Origin: an uncultured Acidimicrobiales bacterium
GTDB lineage: Bacteria > Actinomycetota > Acidimicrobiia > Acidimicrobiales > SZUA-35
Assembly (NCBI GenBank): GCA_938008925.1
Contig: CALLIQ010000630.1
Location: 1-7,554, forward strand
Reading direction: 5' to 3'
DNA: 7,554 bases
Shown here: piece after piece, positions 1 through 7,554 of the stretch
Layout of the letters: the number at the start of each line of letters is the position of its first letter
How positions within the stretch are numbered: position 1 is the stretch's first letter
Notes under the pieces: model-generated
The model's input: the letters and a program-made list of their open reading frames with translations, nothing else
Told to the model about the DNA's origin: nothing
The model's database searches: none
Translations under genes and position numbers: made by a program

Positions 1-1
1 C

Positions 2-1870
2 GTGCGACTCGAGCGGGCCGACGGCGAGTGGGAGCGGGTCGAGGTGACCGGGACCGACCTGACCGACCATCCCGATGTCGGCGGGCTCGTCATCTCTGTC
101 CGCAGTGCGAACTACGAGAACGAGCTCGAGCGGTCGATGGACCGGACCGAGTCGCTGTCGAGCGCCGTGGTGAGCGCCCTGCGCGATGGCATCGTCGCGA
201 CCGACGAGTTCGGATCGATCACCACCGTGAACGAAGCCGCCCGGATGATGTTCGGCATCGATGCCGACACGCCGGTGACCGAACTGACGATCGACGACTT
301 CGCGCTGCTCGACCCGAGTGGCCGCCGAGTGGTCATCGATCCCGATCCGCTGAGCCCGACTCACAACGTCGGTCCGAGGACGTCGAACGCGTGCGTCATC
401 GCCCGACACGGCGATCTTCGCTACGTGTCGCTCGACCGTTCGCCCGTGCACGACTCTGCCGACGCGCTGGTCGGCTCGGTCCTGGTGTTCCACGACCTCA
501 CCGCCGAACGCGAGGCCGAGGCAGAGCTGCGGAGCCAAGCCCTCCACGATCAGCTCACAGGCCTCGCCAACCGGCGCCAGCTCGAACAACGCATTGCCGA
601 GATCGCAGCGGCCGGCACCCGAACCTTGTCGGCCGCGATCTTCATCGATCTCGACGGCTTCAAACTGGTGAATGACACCCACGGCCACCGGATCGGCGAT
701 CAGCTCATCCGCATCGCGGCGAAACGCCTTCGCGGCCAGCTCCGCCCATCGGACCTGCTGGTCCGTCAGGGAGGCGACGAGTTCGTCGTGCTCCAGGCGA
801 GCGTCGAATCGATCGCCGCAGCCGAAGCCACGGCCGAACGTCTTCGCAGCGCTCTGGCCGAGCCCTACGACATCCACGACCAGCGATTCGACCTCACAGC
901 GTCGCTCGGCGTCGCCGTCGCCAACTCCGACGATCTCAGCGACGAGGTCGTGCTCCAGCACGCCGACATCGCGCTGTACGCCGCCAAGGCCCGCGGCCGC
1001 GACCGAGTCGAGATCTTCAACAGCGACCTCGCGGCAGCCGTGCAACTCGAAGAACACCAGCGTCGGACGTTGCGATCGGCTCTCGAGAACGACCGACTCG
1101 TCATGCACTTCCAGCCCTTGGTCGAGACCGGGACTGGACGGGTGCAGGGTTACGAGGCGCTGGCTCGCGTCATCACCGAAGACGGAGATCTGATCGGGCC
1201 CGCCGGCTTCATGGAGGCGGTCACCTCGACCGGCCTCATCTGGGATCTCGATCGAGCGGCGTTCAACCTGTCGTGCGAAGCCGCCGCGGTGATGGCCGAA
1301 CTCGAGCCGGAGAATCCCCCGACGATCGCGTGCAACTTCTCGTCGTTCAGCATCACGCAGCCGGCGTTCGTGTCGACGGTGACCGAAACCGCCGAGCGCC
1401 ACGGCGTCGACCCGGGACAGATCTGTATCGAGATCACCGAGAGCGCAGCGTTCGACGGTGGGCCGGGAAGCCTCGAAGCGTTGTCGATGCTCCATGCGGT
1501 CGGCTTCGGGCTCGCCCTCGACGACTTCGGAACCGGCTACTCCTCGCTCGCCCATCTGCGAGATCTCCCGATCTCGACCGTGAAGGTGGACCGCAGCTTC
1601 GTCTCGAAGCTCGGCACCGGCAACAGCGAGCGGGCCATCGCCGAAGCGGTCGTGTCACTCGCCCACGACCTCGGCCTCGGCGTCGTGGCCGAGGGGGTCG
1701 AGACCCTCGAGCACCTCGAGAACGTGCGGCAGTTGGGCTTCAGCACCGTGCAAGGCTGGCACTACGCGCCAGCGATGTCGCTCACCGATGCACTGGCGGA
1801 GCGCCAGGCCGTGACCAACGCCGCAGTGACCAACGTCCCTGTGAGCACCACGCCGCCGGAAGCGCCGTAG
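2..1870 (+). CDS. PAS-GGDEF-EAL cyclic di-GMP signalling protein (5' partial)
   Basis: This is a probable bifunctional diguanylate cyclase/phosphodiesterase. It would convert GTP to cyclic di-GMP (GGDEF) and hydrolyse cyclic di-GMP to pGpG (EAL). The frame is open to the left edge and 622 residues are visible. Residues 1-45 look like the end of a PAS domain, so the GTG at base 2 is probably internal and the true start lies upstream. A second PAS spans about 50-170 and ends in the usual HDLTAERE-type linker. GGDEF spans about 178-340: DQLTGLANR, FIDLDGFKLVND, the signature GGDEF at 257-261, and an intact inhibitory RxxD site (R248-D251) five residues before it. EAL spans about 355-595: EAL at 385-387, N445, EITES, DDFGTGYSSL at 507-516, K528, AEGVET and QG at 584-585. 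All expected catalytic positions are present, so both activities are plausible, although many such hybrids keep only one. A short Thr/Val/Pro-rich tail follows. The sensed signal is unknown, and no membrane segment is visible in this part. Confidence 0.93.
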   Translation: MRLERADGEWERVEVTGTDLTDHPDVGGLVISVRSANYENELERSMDRTESLSSAVVSALRDGIVATDEFGSITTVNEAARMMFGIDADTPVTELTIDDFALLDPSGRRVVIDPDPLSPTHNVGPRTSNACVIARHGDLRYVSLDRSPVHDSADALVGSVLVFHDLTAEREAEAELRSQALHDQLTGLANRRQLEQRIAEIAAAGTRTLSAAIFIDLDGFKLVNDTHGHRIGDQLIRIAAKRLRGQLRPSDLLVRQGGDEFVVLQASVESIAAAEATAERLRSALAEPYDIHDQRFDLTASLGVAVANSDDLSDEVVLQHADIALYAAKARGRDRVEIFNSDLAAAVQLEEHQRRTLRSALENDRLVMHFQPLVETGTGRVQGYEALARVITEDGDLIGPAGFMEAVTSTGLIWDLDRAAFNLSCEAAAVMAELEPENPPTIACNFSSFSITQPAFVSTVTETAERHGVDPGQICIEITESAAFDGGPGSLEALSMLHAVGFGLALDDFGTGYSSLAHLRDLPISTVKVDRSFVSKLGTGNSERAIAEAVVSLAHDLGLGVVAEGVETLEHLENVRQLGFSTVQGWHYAPAMSLTDALAERQAVTNAAVTNVPVSTTPPEAP

Positions 1871-1881
1871 ACTCGATGGGT

Positions 1882-1903
1882 TCGGTCGCACCCCCGGGAC
1901 CGA
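1882..1903. repeat. Small inverted repeat between the GGDEF-EAL gene and typA
   Basis: TCGGTC (1882-1887) and GACCGA (1898-1903) are perfect 6-bp arms around a 10-base C/G-rich loop. This is in the 53-bp gap between the signalling gene and typA. No T-run follows, so it does not look like a complete intrinsic terminator. It could be a weak attenuating or mRNA 5' structure, or chance in GC-rich DNA. Confidence 0.25.
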
Positions 1904-1912
1904 CGAGATTCC

Positions 1913-1916
1913 GAGG
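1913..1916 (+). promoter_or_regulatory. Ribosome binding site of typA
   Basis: GAGG sits 7 bases before the ATG at 1924. The reading frame is open far upstream (to 1273), but the conserved TypA sequence begins only just after this ATG. Together with this Shine-Dalgarno core, that fixes the start at 1924. Confidence 0.6.
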
Positions 1917-1923
1917 CATCCTC

Positions 1924-3804
<1,881 letters not shown>

Positions 3805-3823
3805 GCCTCACCCGGTTCCCGGA

Positions 3824-4267
3824 TCAGCTCGTCGGCGGGTCGAACTCGGCGACGATGCCACACTCTTCGAGCACGTAGGCCTCGAGATCATCACTGGCAG
3901 CGGTCACCTCATCGGTGGCCGCTTCGCCGTTCGTCCACGCGTCGGCGACGATCGCCAACGCCGGCGCGATCGTCGACGGAGCCACCGGCGCCATGTCGTC
4001 GAACGCGGCAACGACCGCATCGGCATCGACGGCCTGCGTCGTTCCCGACGCCAGCGAACAGAACGCGATCGTGTCACCCGCGCCGGAGCTCGGCGCGGTG
4101 ACGACCGACGATTCGTTTGCCGGTACCGACGAGCCGGGCTCGGCCGCATTATTGGTGGCAAGGCTGTCGGTGGCAAGGCTGTCGGTGGCAGAGCTGTCGG
4201 CACTGCCAGACGAACACCCGGCGACGACGGCGATCAGCGCCACGATCGGCGCGATCGCCGCTCGCAC
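3824..4267 (-). CDS. Small putative lipoprotein with a two-cysteine domain
   Basis: A 147-aa secreted, lipid-anchored protein of unknown function. The signal peptide is very short: V/M-R followed by a hydrophobic stretch, with lipobox VAGC and the lipidated cysteine at residue 18. A Ser/Thr/Ala-rich linker contains a pentapeptide repeat (SSAT, DSLAT, DSLAT; about 25-38). The mature domain runs from Cys70 to Cys136 and includes PVAPSTIAPALAIVADAW and LEAYVLEEC. The GTG start at 4265-4267 is chosen because the signal sequence begins there and GGGAG (4277-4281) lies 9 bases upstream. A longer reading to 4411 would overlap the upstream lipoprotein gene and bury the signal peptide. The start is only 5 bases after the stop of the 314-aa lipoprotein gene, implying one operon and probable translational coupling. 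The Cys-to-Cys region resembles residues 84-187 of that neighbour. The pair may be disulphide-bonded extracytoplasmic domains, which is an inference. Confidence 0.8.
   Translation of the reverse strand: MRAAIAPIVALIAVVAGCSSGSADSSATDSLATDSLATNNAAEPGSSVPANESSVVTAPSSGAGDTIAFCSLASGTTQAVDADAVVAAFDDMAPVAPSTIAPALAIVADAWTNGEAATDEVTAASDDLEAYVLEECGIVAEFDPPTS
4154..4198. repeat. 15-bp tandem repeat, 3 copies, within the small lipoprotein gene
   Basis: Three head-to-tail 15-base units begin at 4154, 4169 and 4184 (unit GGTGGCAAGGCTGTC on the plus strand). The first two are identical and the third differs at two bases. They keep the reading frame and encode the pentapeptide repeat in the linker just after the lipid-anchored cysteine. 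Such an array could gain or lose copies by slippage and so change the linker length. Confidence 0.85.
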
Positions 4268-4272
4268 CGACC

Positions 4273-5217
4273 TCAGCTCCCAAAGGCCGTCGCCAAGACG
4301 TTGCACATCTCGAACAGCGCGAGCACTTCCGGTGTCGCAGCGTCGGGACCGTCCTGGTCGACGAGGTCGACTTCGAGCAGAAGCTGCGGCGTGAGGTTGT
4401 CGACGAGACAACCGGCCTGGTCGGCGTCGAGGGTGCCGTCGGCGATGACCACTTCGATGAAGCCCGTGCGGCCTGCGGGCGTCTGGAGCGCAGCGATGAT
4501 CTCTTCAGCCTCGGCGAAATCTTCTTCGGAGAACGGGCCCGAGGTGTCGGTGCCACCTGCGGCGCTGGACGAGCCATCATCGCCAGCCGCATCGTCGGTC
4601 GAACCGTCGGTCGAGTCAGCACCATCGGCGGGGGCTGCGGCCTCCGCTGCTTCGGGGCAGTTGGCCTGCGTGAAGGCCTCGAGACGTTCGCTCGATGCTT
4701 CTCGCTCCGGCGTCTCCATCACCGACGGCAGCTGCGTGGCGACGGCGATGATGTCGTAGCCGTTCTCGGCCAGCAGAGCATCGAGCGCGTCGAATCCCTC
4801 GAGCTGAATGTTGAGATCGAGCAGGAGCTCGGCGGGGGCGACGGTGGTCGCTTCGGTGATGTAACCGATCTGGTCTTGGACGAAGGCCTCCATCGCAACC
4901 GGATCGAACGACTCATTGCCCTCGAAGAAGGCATCGGATTCCGCGTCGGCGATCGAGCGAAGCTCGCAATAGCGATCGACGTCGACCGAGGCAGGACTGG
5001 CCGACTCGCCGTCGGCCTCGACGGTTTCGGCTGCGACGGTGGTGGTCGCTGCCTCGGTGATGTCGACCTCGGCCTCTTCGCCATCGCTGCCGCCACAGGC
5101 GCTGGCGAGTAGAGCGACGGCCGCAGCGAGTGCTGGCAGTCTCGTGCGCGTGCGAGATCGCGACCGGTTGTGGGGCGGCTGGTCGACCGCGTGACGGTCG
5201 ATCGTGTGAAGAAGCAT
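4273..5217 (-). CDS. Putative lipoprotein with two cysteine-paired domains, unknown function
   Basis: A 314-aa predicted lipoprotein. The N-terminus has an Arg-rich stretch (about 18-26), a hydrophobic core and lipobox LASAC, with the lipidated cysteine at residue 41 followed by GGSDGEEAE. An Ala/Thr/Glu-rich linker leads to a first domain from Cys84 (YCELRS) to Cys187 (LEAFTQANC) with TTVAPAELL between. An Asp/Ser/Gly/Ala-rich linker (about 190-228) follows. A second domain (about 229-314) holds Cys270 (ADQAGCLVDNL) and Cys305 (FEMCNVLA). Cys84/Cys187 and Cys270/Cys305 are natural disulphide partners, but this is inferred. The ATG is supported by AGGAGGG at 5228-5234. The gene lies 59 bp after the dnaE2 stop and 5 bp before the 147-aa lipoprotein start. 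I do not recognise an enzyme or transporter motif. Highly acidic mature proteins of this type are common as uncharacterised cell-surface lipoproteins in Acidimicrobiia and other Actinobacteria (general impression). Confidence 0.85.
   Translation of the reverse strand: MLLHTIDRHAVDQPPHNRSRSRTRTRLPALAAAVALLASACGGSDGEEAEVDITEAATTTVAAETVEADGESASPASVDVDRYCELRSIADAESDAFFEGNESFDPVAMEAFVQDQIGYITEATTVAPAELLLDLNIQLEGFDALDALLAENGYDIIAVATQLPSVMETPEREASSERLEAFTQANCPEAAEAAAPADGADSTDGSTDDAAGDDGSSSAAGGTDTSGPFSEEDFAEAEEIIAALQTPAGRTGFIEVVIADGTLDADQAGCLVDNLTPQLLLEVDLVDQDGPDAATPEVLALFEMCNVLATAFGS
4277..4281 (-). promoter_or_regulatory. Ribosome binding site of the 147-aa lipoprotein gene
   Basis: On the minus strand GGGAG lies 9 bases before the GTG at 4267. 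It sits inside the last codons of the upstream lipoprotein gene, whose stop codon occupies 4273-4275. Ribosomes terminating there are well placed to re-initiate, so the two genes are probably coupled. Confidence 0.6.
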
Positions 5218-5227
5218 GTTCGGGGTT

Positions 5228-5234
5228 CCCTCCT
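5228..5234 (-). promoter_or_regulatory. Ribosome binding site of the 314-aa lipoprotein gene
   Basis: On the minus strand AGGAGGG lies 10 bases before the ATG at 5217. It is the strongest Shine-Dalgarno sequence in the window and fixes the start. The remaining dnaE2-lipoprotein gap (5235-5276) holds an 8-base palindrome CGGATCCG but no convincing promoter or terminator. Confidence 0.75.
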
Positions 5235-5276
5235 GAAGTGTCTGAAAGGGTACGCCGGATCCGTAACCACACTGGT

Positions 5277-7554
5277 TCAGCGGAAATCTCGGCTCATCGA
5301 CCCGGTGTGCACCGCCAGCGGCTCGAGCTTCTCAGCAACGATGTTGACCACCGCACCCTGACGCTCACACCGGCCCCGCACGAGCAATGCGGGGGCGGAA
5401 CGCACCACCTTGCGGTAGCGGGCCCAGCAGCCGACGGAGACCACGACGTTGATCAAACCGGTTTCGTCCTCCATGCCGATGAAGGTGGTGCCCGAGGCGG
5501 TCGCCGGTCGCTGCCGATGGGTGATCACCCCGGCGACGAGCACCTTCGTGCCGTGTTCGATCGCCGAGAGACCGACGGCGGGGATCACGCCTTCCTCATC
5601 GAGCCGTTGCCGCAGGAAGACCGTCGGATGTCCGTCGGCCGCCACACCGGTGGCCCACAGATCGGCGAGGGCTTCGTCTCGCTCGCTCATGCCGGGAAGT
5701 TGGGGCGCCTCGACGCCGGTGACGATGCCCGGCAACTTGTGGTCGCCGCTCTCGGCGACGGCACCGGCGGTCCACAGCTTGGATCGCCGATCGCCGGTTC
5801 CGTCGAAGCAGTCGAGTGCTCCGGCGGTGGCAAGGGCTTCGAGATGATCTCGTTTGAGGCCGGCCCTCCTGGCCAGATCCTCGATGCTCGCATAGGGACG
5901 GTTGGCCTCGATCGTGTCGGCCAGTTCGTCACCGATGGTGCGGACCGACCCGACACCGAGCCGCACCGCCCAGCCGTGGTCGCGTCGCTCCGCATTGATC
6001 ATGTCGGCATACGCCGCATCGGTCCCCGGCACGCACACCTCAGCCCGCTCCGGCTGTCCTTCCTGAAGCGACGCCGTCTCCTCCAGCGATGCTGTCTCCT
6101 CCAGTGAAGCTGTGGCCGACGAGGCGTTCACGTCGGGGCCGAGGGTCGGCACCCCGTGGCGGCGGGCGTCTTGCACCAACGAGTGCGGCGAGTAGAAGCC
6201 CATCGGCTGCGCCCGAAGCAACGCCGCACAGAACGCCGCCGGGTAGTGGAGCTTCAGCCATGACGAGGCGTAGACGAGGTAGGCGAAGCTGATCGAGTGG
6301 CTCTCGGGGAAGCCGTAGTTCGCGAAGGCGACGAGCTTGTTCCAGATCTGATCCTGGATGTCGGGGGCGACGCCTCGCTCGGTCATGCCCTCCTCGAGGC
6401 GCGCCCGCAGTTGCTCCATCCGTGCCCGGCTTCGCTTCGACCCCATCGCCCGCCGAAGCTGGTCGGCCTCGGCGGCGGAGAAGCCCGAGATGTCGATCGC
6501 CATCTGCATGAGCTGCTCTTGGAAAAGCGGAATCCCGAGCGTCTTCTCGAGCGCCGGCTCCAACAACGGGTGGAGGTAGGTCACCGGCTCTTGACCGTTT
6601 CGACGGCGGATGTAGGGATGGACCGATCCGCCCTGGATCGGTCCCGGTCGGATCAGGGCGATCTCGACGACGAGGTCATAGAAGGTTCGCGGTCGCAGAC
6701 GAGGCAGCGTGCTCATCTGCGCCCGCGACTCGACCTGAAACACGCCGACCGAGTCGGCGGCACACAACATGTCGTAGACGACGTCTTCTTGGCCGAGGGC
6801 CGCGAGGTCGACCTCGATGCCGTGGTGGTCGGCGATCGAATCAACGCAGTAGTGCAAGGCCGAGAGCATGCCGAGGCCGAGCAGGTCGAACTTCACCAAC
6901 CCGGCCGCCGCGCAGTCGTCCTTGTCCCACTGGAGCACGGTGCGGCCTTCCATCCGTCCCCACTCGACCGGGCACACCTCGATGACGGGTCGATCGCACA
7001 TGACCATGCCGCCCGAATGGATGCCGAGGTGCCGAGGCAGGTGTTCGAACTGCGAAGCGAGATCGATCACGTCGTCCGGCAGTTCAGGAGTGTCCCCGGC
7101 TCGCTTCGGCTCGGAGGTCGGCAAACTCGTCGGCCCGTTCTGCTCCGGTACCACGACCGCCGGGTTGTTGAACGACGCGCCTCTGCCGCTCGCTCCGCTC
7201 GCTAACCGAGTTTCGGCCCCAGGGGGCCGAAACGTCGCAGGACCACGGACGGGTTCCGGGGCGACTTGGCGTTTGAGGCCGCTCCAACGGTCGATGGTCT
7301 TGGCGAAGGCGTCTTGTTGCCCGGTCGCATAACCGAGCGCCTTGGCCGCATCGCGCACCGACGACTTCGCCCGATAGGTGATCACGTTGGCCACCTGGGC
7401 GGCGTGACGTCGGCCGTGGCGCTCATAGACGTACTGGATCGCTTCTTCACGACGGTCGGATTCGATGTCGAGGTCGATGTCGGGCGGACCGTCACGCTCG
7501 GGGGCCAAGAATCGTTCGAACAACAATCCGAGCGACACCGCATCGGCCTTGGTG
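5277..7554 (-). CDS. dnaE2: Error-prone DNA polymerase III alpha-like subunit DnaE2/ImuC (N-terminus cut by window edge)
   Basis: This is a C-family DNA polymerase for translesion synthesis and SOS mutagenesis, working with ImuA/ImuB in species that have them. The frame is open to the right edge, so the PHP domain and part of the palm lie outside. Numbering from the Val codon at 7536-7538, 753 residues are seen. GLLFERFL and PPDIDLD give catalytic D22 and D24, and KFDLLGL gives the third Asp (D218). FPRHLGIHSGGMV-like sequence follows the first half (about 168-179), then VEIALIRPGPIQGGSVHPY (292-310), ANYGFPESHSISFAYLVYAS (406-425), a helix-hairpin-helix region (about 538-578), an OB fold (about 666-741) and the terminal SRDFR. 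This ending, and the HPYIRRR and WDKDDC wording, mark DnaE2 rather than replicative DnaE1. Two in-frame expansions are unusual: about residues 88-150 and the TASLEE repeats at about 476-494. No frameshift or catalytic loss is visible. A LexA site, if any, would be upstream of the window. Confidence 0.95.
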   Translation of the reverse strand, partial: TKADAVSLGLLFERFLAPERDGPPDIDLDIESDRREEAIQYVYERHGRRHAAQVANVITYRAKSSVRDAAKALGYATGQQDAFAKTIDRWSGLKRQVAPEPVRGPATFRPPGAETRLASGASGRGASFNNPAVVVPEQNGPTSLPTSEPKRAGDTPELPDDVIDLASQFEHLPRHLGIHSGGMVMCDRPVIEVCPVEWGRMEGRTVLQWDKDDCAAAGLVKFDLLGLGMLSALHYCVDSIADHHGIEVDLAALGQEDVVYDMLCAADSVGVFQVESRAQMSTLPRLRPRTFYDLVVEIALIRPGPIQGGSVHPYIRRRNGQEPVTYLHPLLEPALEKTLGIPLFQEQLMQMAIDISGFSAAEADQLRRAMGSKRSRARMEQLRARLEEGMTERGVAPDIQDQIWNKLVAFANYGFPESHSISFAYLVYASSWLKLHYPAAFCAALLRAQPMGFYSPHSLVQDARRHGVPTLGPDVNASSATASLEETASLEETASLQEGQPERAEVCVPGTDAAYADMINAERRDHGWAVRLGVGSVRTIGDELADTIEANRPYASIEDLARRAGLKRDHLEALATAGALDCFDGTGDRRSKLWTAGAVAESGDHKLPGIVTGVEAPQLPGMSERDEALADLWATGVAADGHPTVFLRQRLDEEGVIPAVGLSAIEHGTKVLVAGVITHRQRPATASGTTFIGMEDETGLINVVVSVGCWARYRKVVRSAPALLVRGRCERQGAVVNIVAEKLEPLAVHTGSMSRDFR
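6060..6113. repeat. 18-bp tandem repeat, 3 copies, within dnaE2
   Basis: Three 18-base units (6060-6077, 6078-6095, 6096-6113) encode TASLEE, TASLEE and TASLQE on the minus strand. The units differ mostly at silent third positions, so the array is not brand new or is under protein-level selection. It lies just after the conserved GPDVNAS motif, in the region between the fingers and helix-hairpin-helix parts of the polymerase. Confidence 0.88.
7091..7240. repeat. Candidate palindromic element inserted in frame in dnaE2
   Basis: This stretch lies where DnaE2 proteins normally have a short linker, between the QIDRW-like and PRHLGIHSGG segments. It encodes a Pro/Gly/Ser/Ala-rich segment without recognisable fold. 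It contains a perfect 11-bp inverted repeat with a 2-base loop (arms 7210-7220 and 7223-7233) and, next to it, a GCTCGCTCCGCTCGCT repeat-rich stretch (7190-7203). It also contains a GCTCGCTTCGGCTCGG stretch near 7100-7115. This make-up is typical of dispersed palindromic repeats of actinobacterial chromosomes. Boundaries are approximate, and only one copy is visible here. Confidence 0.4.
7210..7233. repeat. Perfect 11-bp inverted repeat (hairpin) inside dnaE2
   Basis: GTTTCGGCCCC (7210-7220) and GGGGCCGAAAC (7223-7233) are exact reverse complements separated by AG. The DNA can form a very stable cruciform or RNA hairpin within coding sequence. It is read on the minus strand as part of the low-complexity insertion of the polymerase. 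Confidence 0.9.

Noticed and set aside
1273..1923. Upstream extension of the typA reading frame
   Set aside because: It overlaps the conserved EAL-coding sequence in another frame and translates to Arg-rich, featureless protein. The TypA family sequence starts at the ATG at 1924, which has its own ribosome site.
4268..4411. Longer N-terminus for the 147-aa lipoprotein (start at 4411)
   Set aside because: It would add an Arg-rich stretch in front of a good lipoprotein signal peptide and overlap the upstream coding sequence. The GTG at 4267 has a suitable ribosome site.
4117..5112. 331-codon plus-strand frame opposite the lipoprotein genes
   Set aside because: The minus-strand reading has signal peptides, lipoboxes and ribosome sites, while the plus-strand product is low-complexity with no domain.
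5235..5276. Promoter for the lipoprotein operon
   Set aside because: A weak TACCCT-like -10 can be picked out on the minus strand, but no -35 lies at suitable spacing, so it is not supportable.
5130..6107. 325-codon plus-strand frame over the start of the large lipoprotein gene and the 3' part of dnaE2
   Set aside because: It is opposite clear DnaE2 OB-fold and helix-hairpin-helix sequence, and its product shows no recognisable domain.
6060..6113. CRISPR-like array
   Set aside because: The units are directly adjacent 18-bp coding repeats with no spacers and no cas genes nearby.
6297..7205. 302-codon plus-strand frame opposite dnaE2
   Set aside because: It is antisense to the conserved polymerase core and has a shadow-like composition.
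7210..7233. Rho-independent terminator
   Set aside because: The hairpin is strong but lies inside the polymerase coding sequence, and neither strand has a T-run after it.

Overview
The window is GC-rich chromosomal DNA with third-position G/C bias, densely packed with genes. The proteins are actinobacterial in style: an Actinobacteria-like DnaE2, Ser/Thr/Ala/Asp-rich lipoproteins, and GTG starts. The wording of DnaE2 and the lipoproteins suggests an Acidimicrobiia relative (Ilumatobacter-like), but that placement is inferred from memory of such proteins and was not tested. I see no rRNA, tRNA, CRISPR array, integrase, transposase or phage gene.

Layout. The plus-strand half holds two genes. 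The first is a 5'-truncated signalling protein (tail of one PAS domain, a second PAS, GGDEF, EAL) running to 1870. After a 53-bp gap comes a complete typA/bipA translational GTPase (1924-3804). The minus-strand half, read from the right edge inward, holds a dnaE2 (error-prone polymerase III alpha-like subunit) whose N-terminal part lies beyond the window. After 59 bp comes a 314-aa lipoprotein, and 5 bp later a 147-aa lipoprotein. typA and the small lipoprotein gene converge with only 19 bp between their stop codons. No gene-free stretch reaches 300 bases; the longest gaps are 59 and 53 bp.

How the genes relate. The GGDEF-EAL protein would make and/or degrade cyclic di-GMP under control of its PAS sensors. 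TypA is a ribosome-associated GTPase used under stress and in 50S assembly. DnaE2 is the mutagenic translesion polymerase of the ImuA/ImuB/DnaE2 system; its partners are not in this window. The two lipoproteins look like a translationally coupled pair that share a Cys-to-Cys domain and may sit together on the outer face of the membrane. I see no strong sign that the five genes form one pathway.

What stands out. dnaE2 carries an in-frame, disorder-like insertion of roughly 60 residues within the catalytic half. Its DNA contains a perfect 11-bp inverted repeat and short GC-rich repeats, as if a palindromic element had inserted without breaking the frame. The same gene has a second, hexapeptide-repeat expansion (TASLEE x3). 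The lipoprotein pair has no function I can assign. I found no wholly new multi-gene system.
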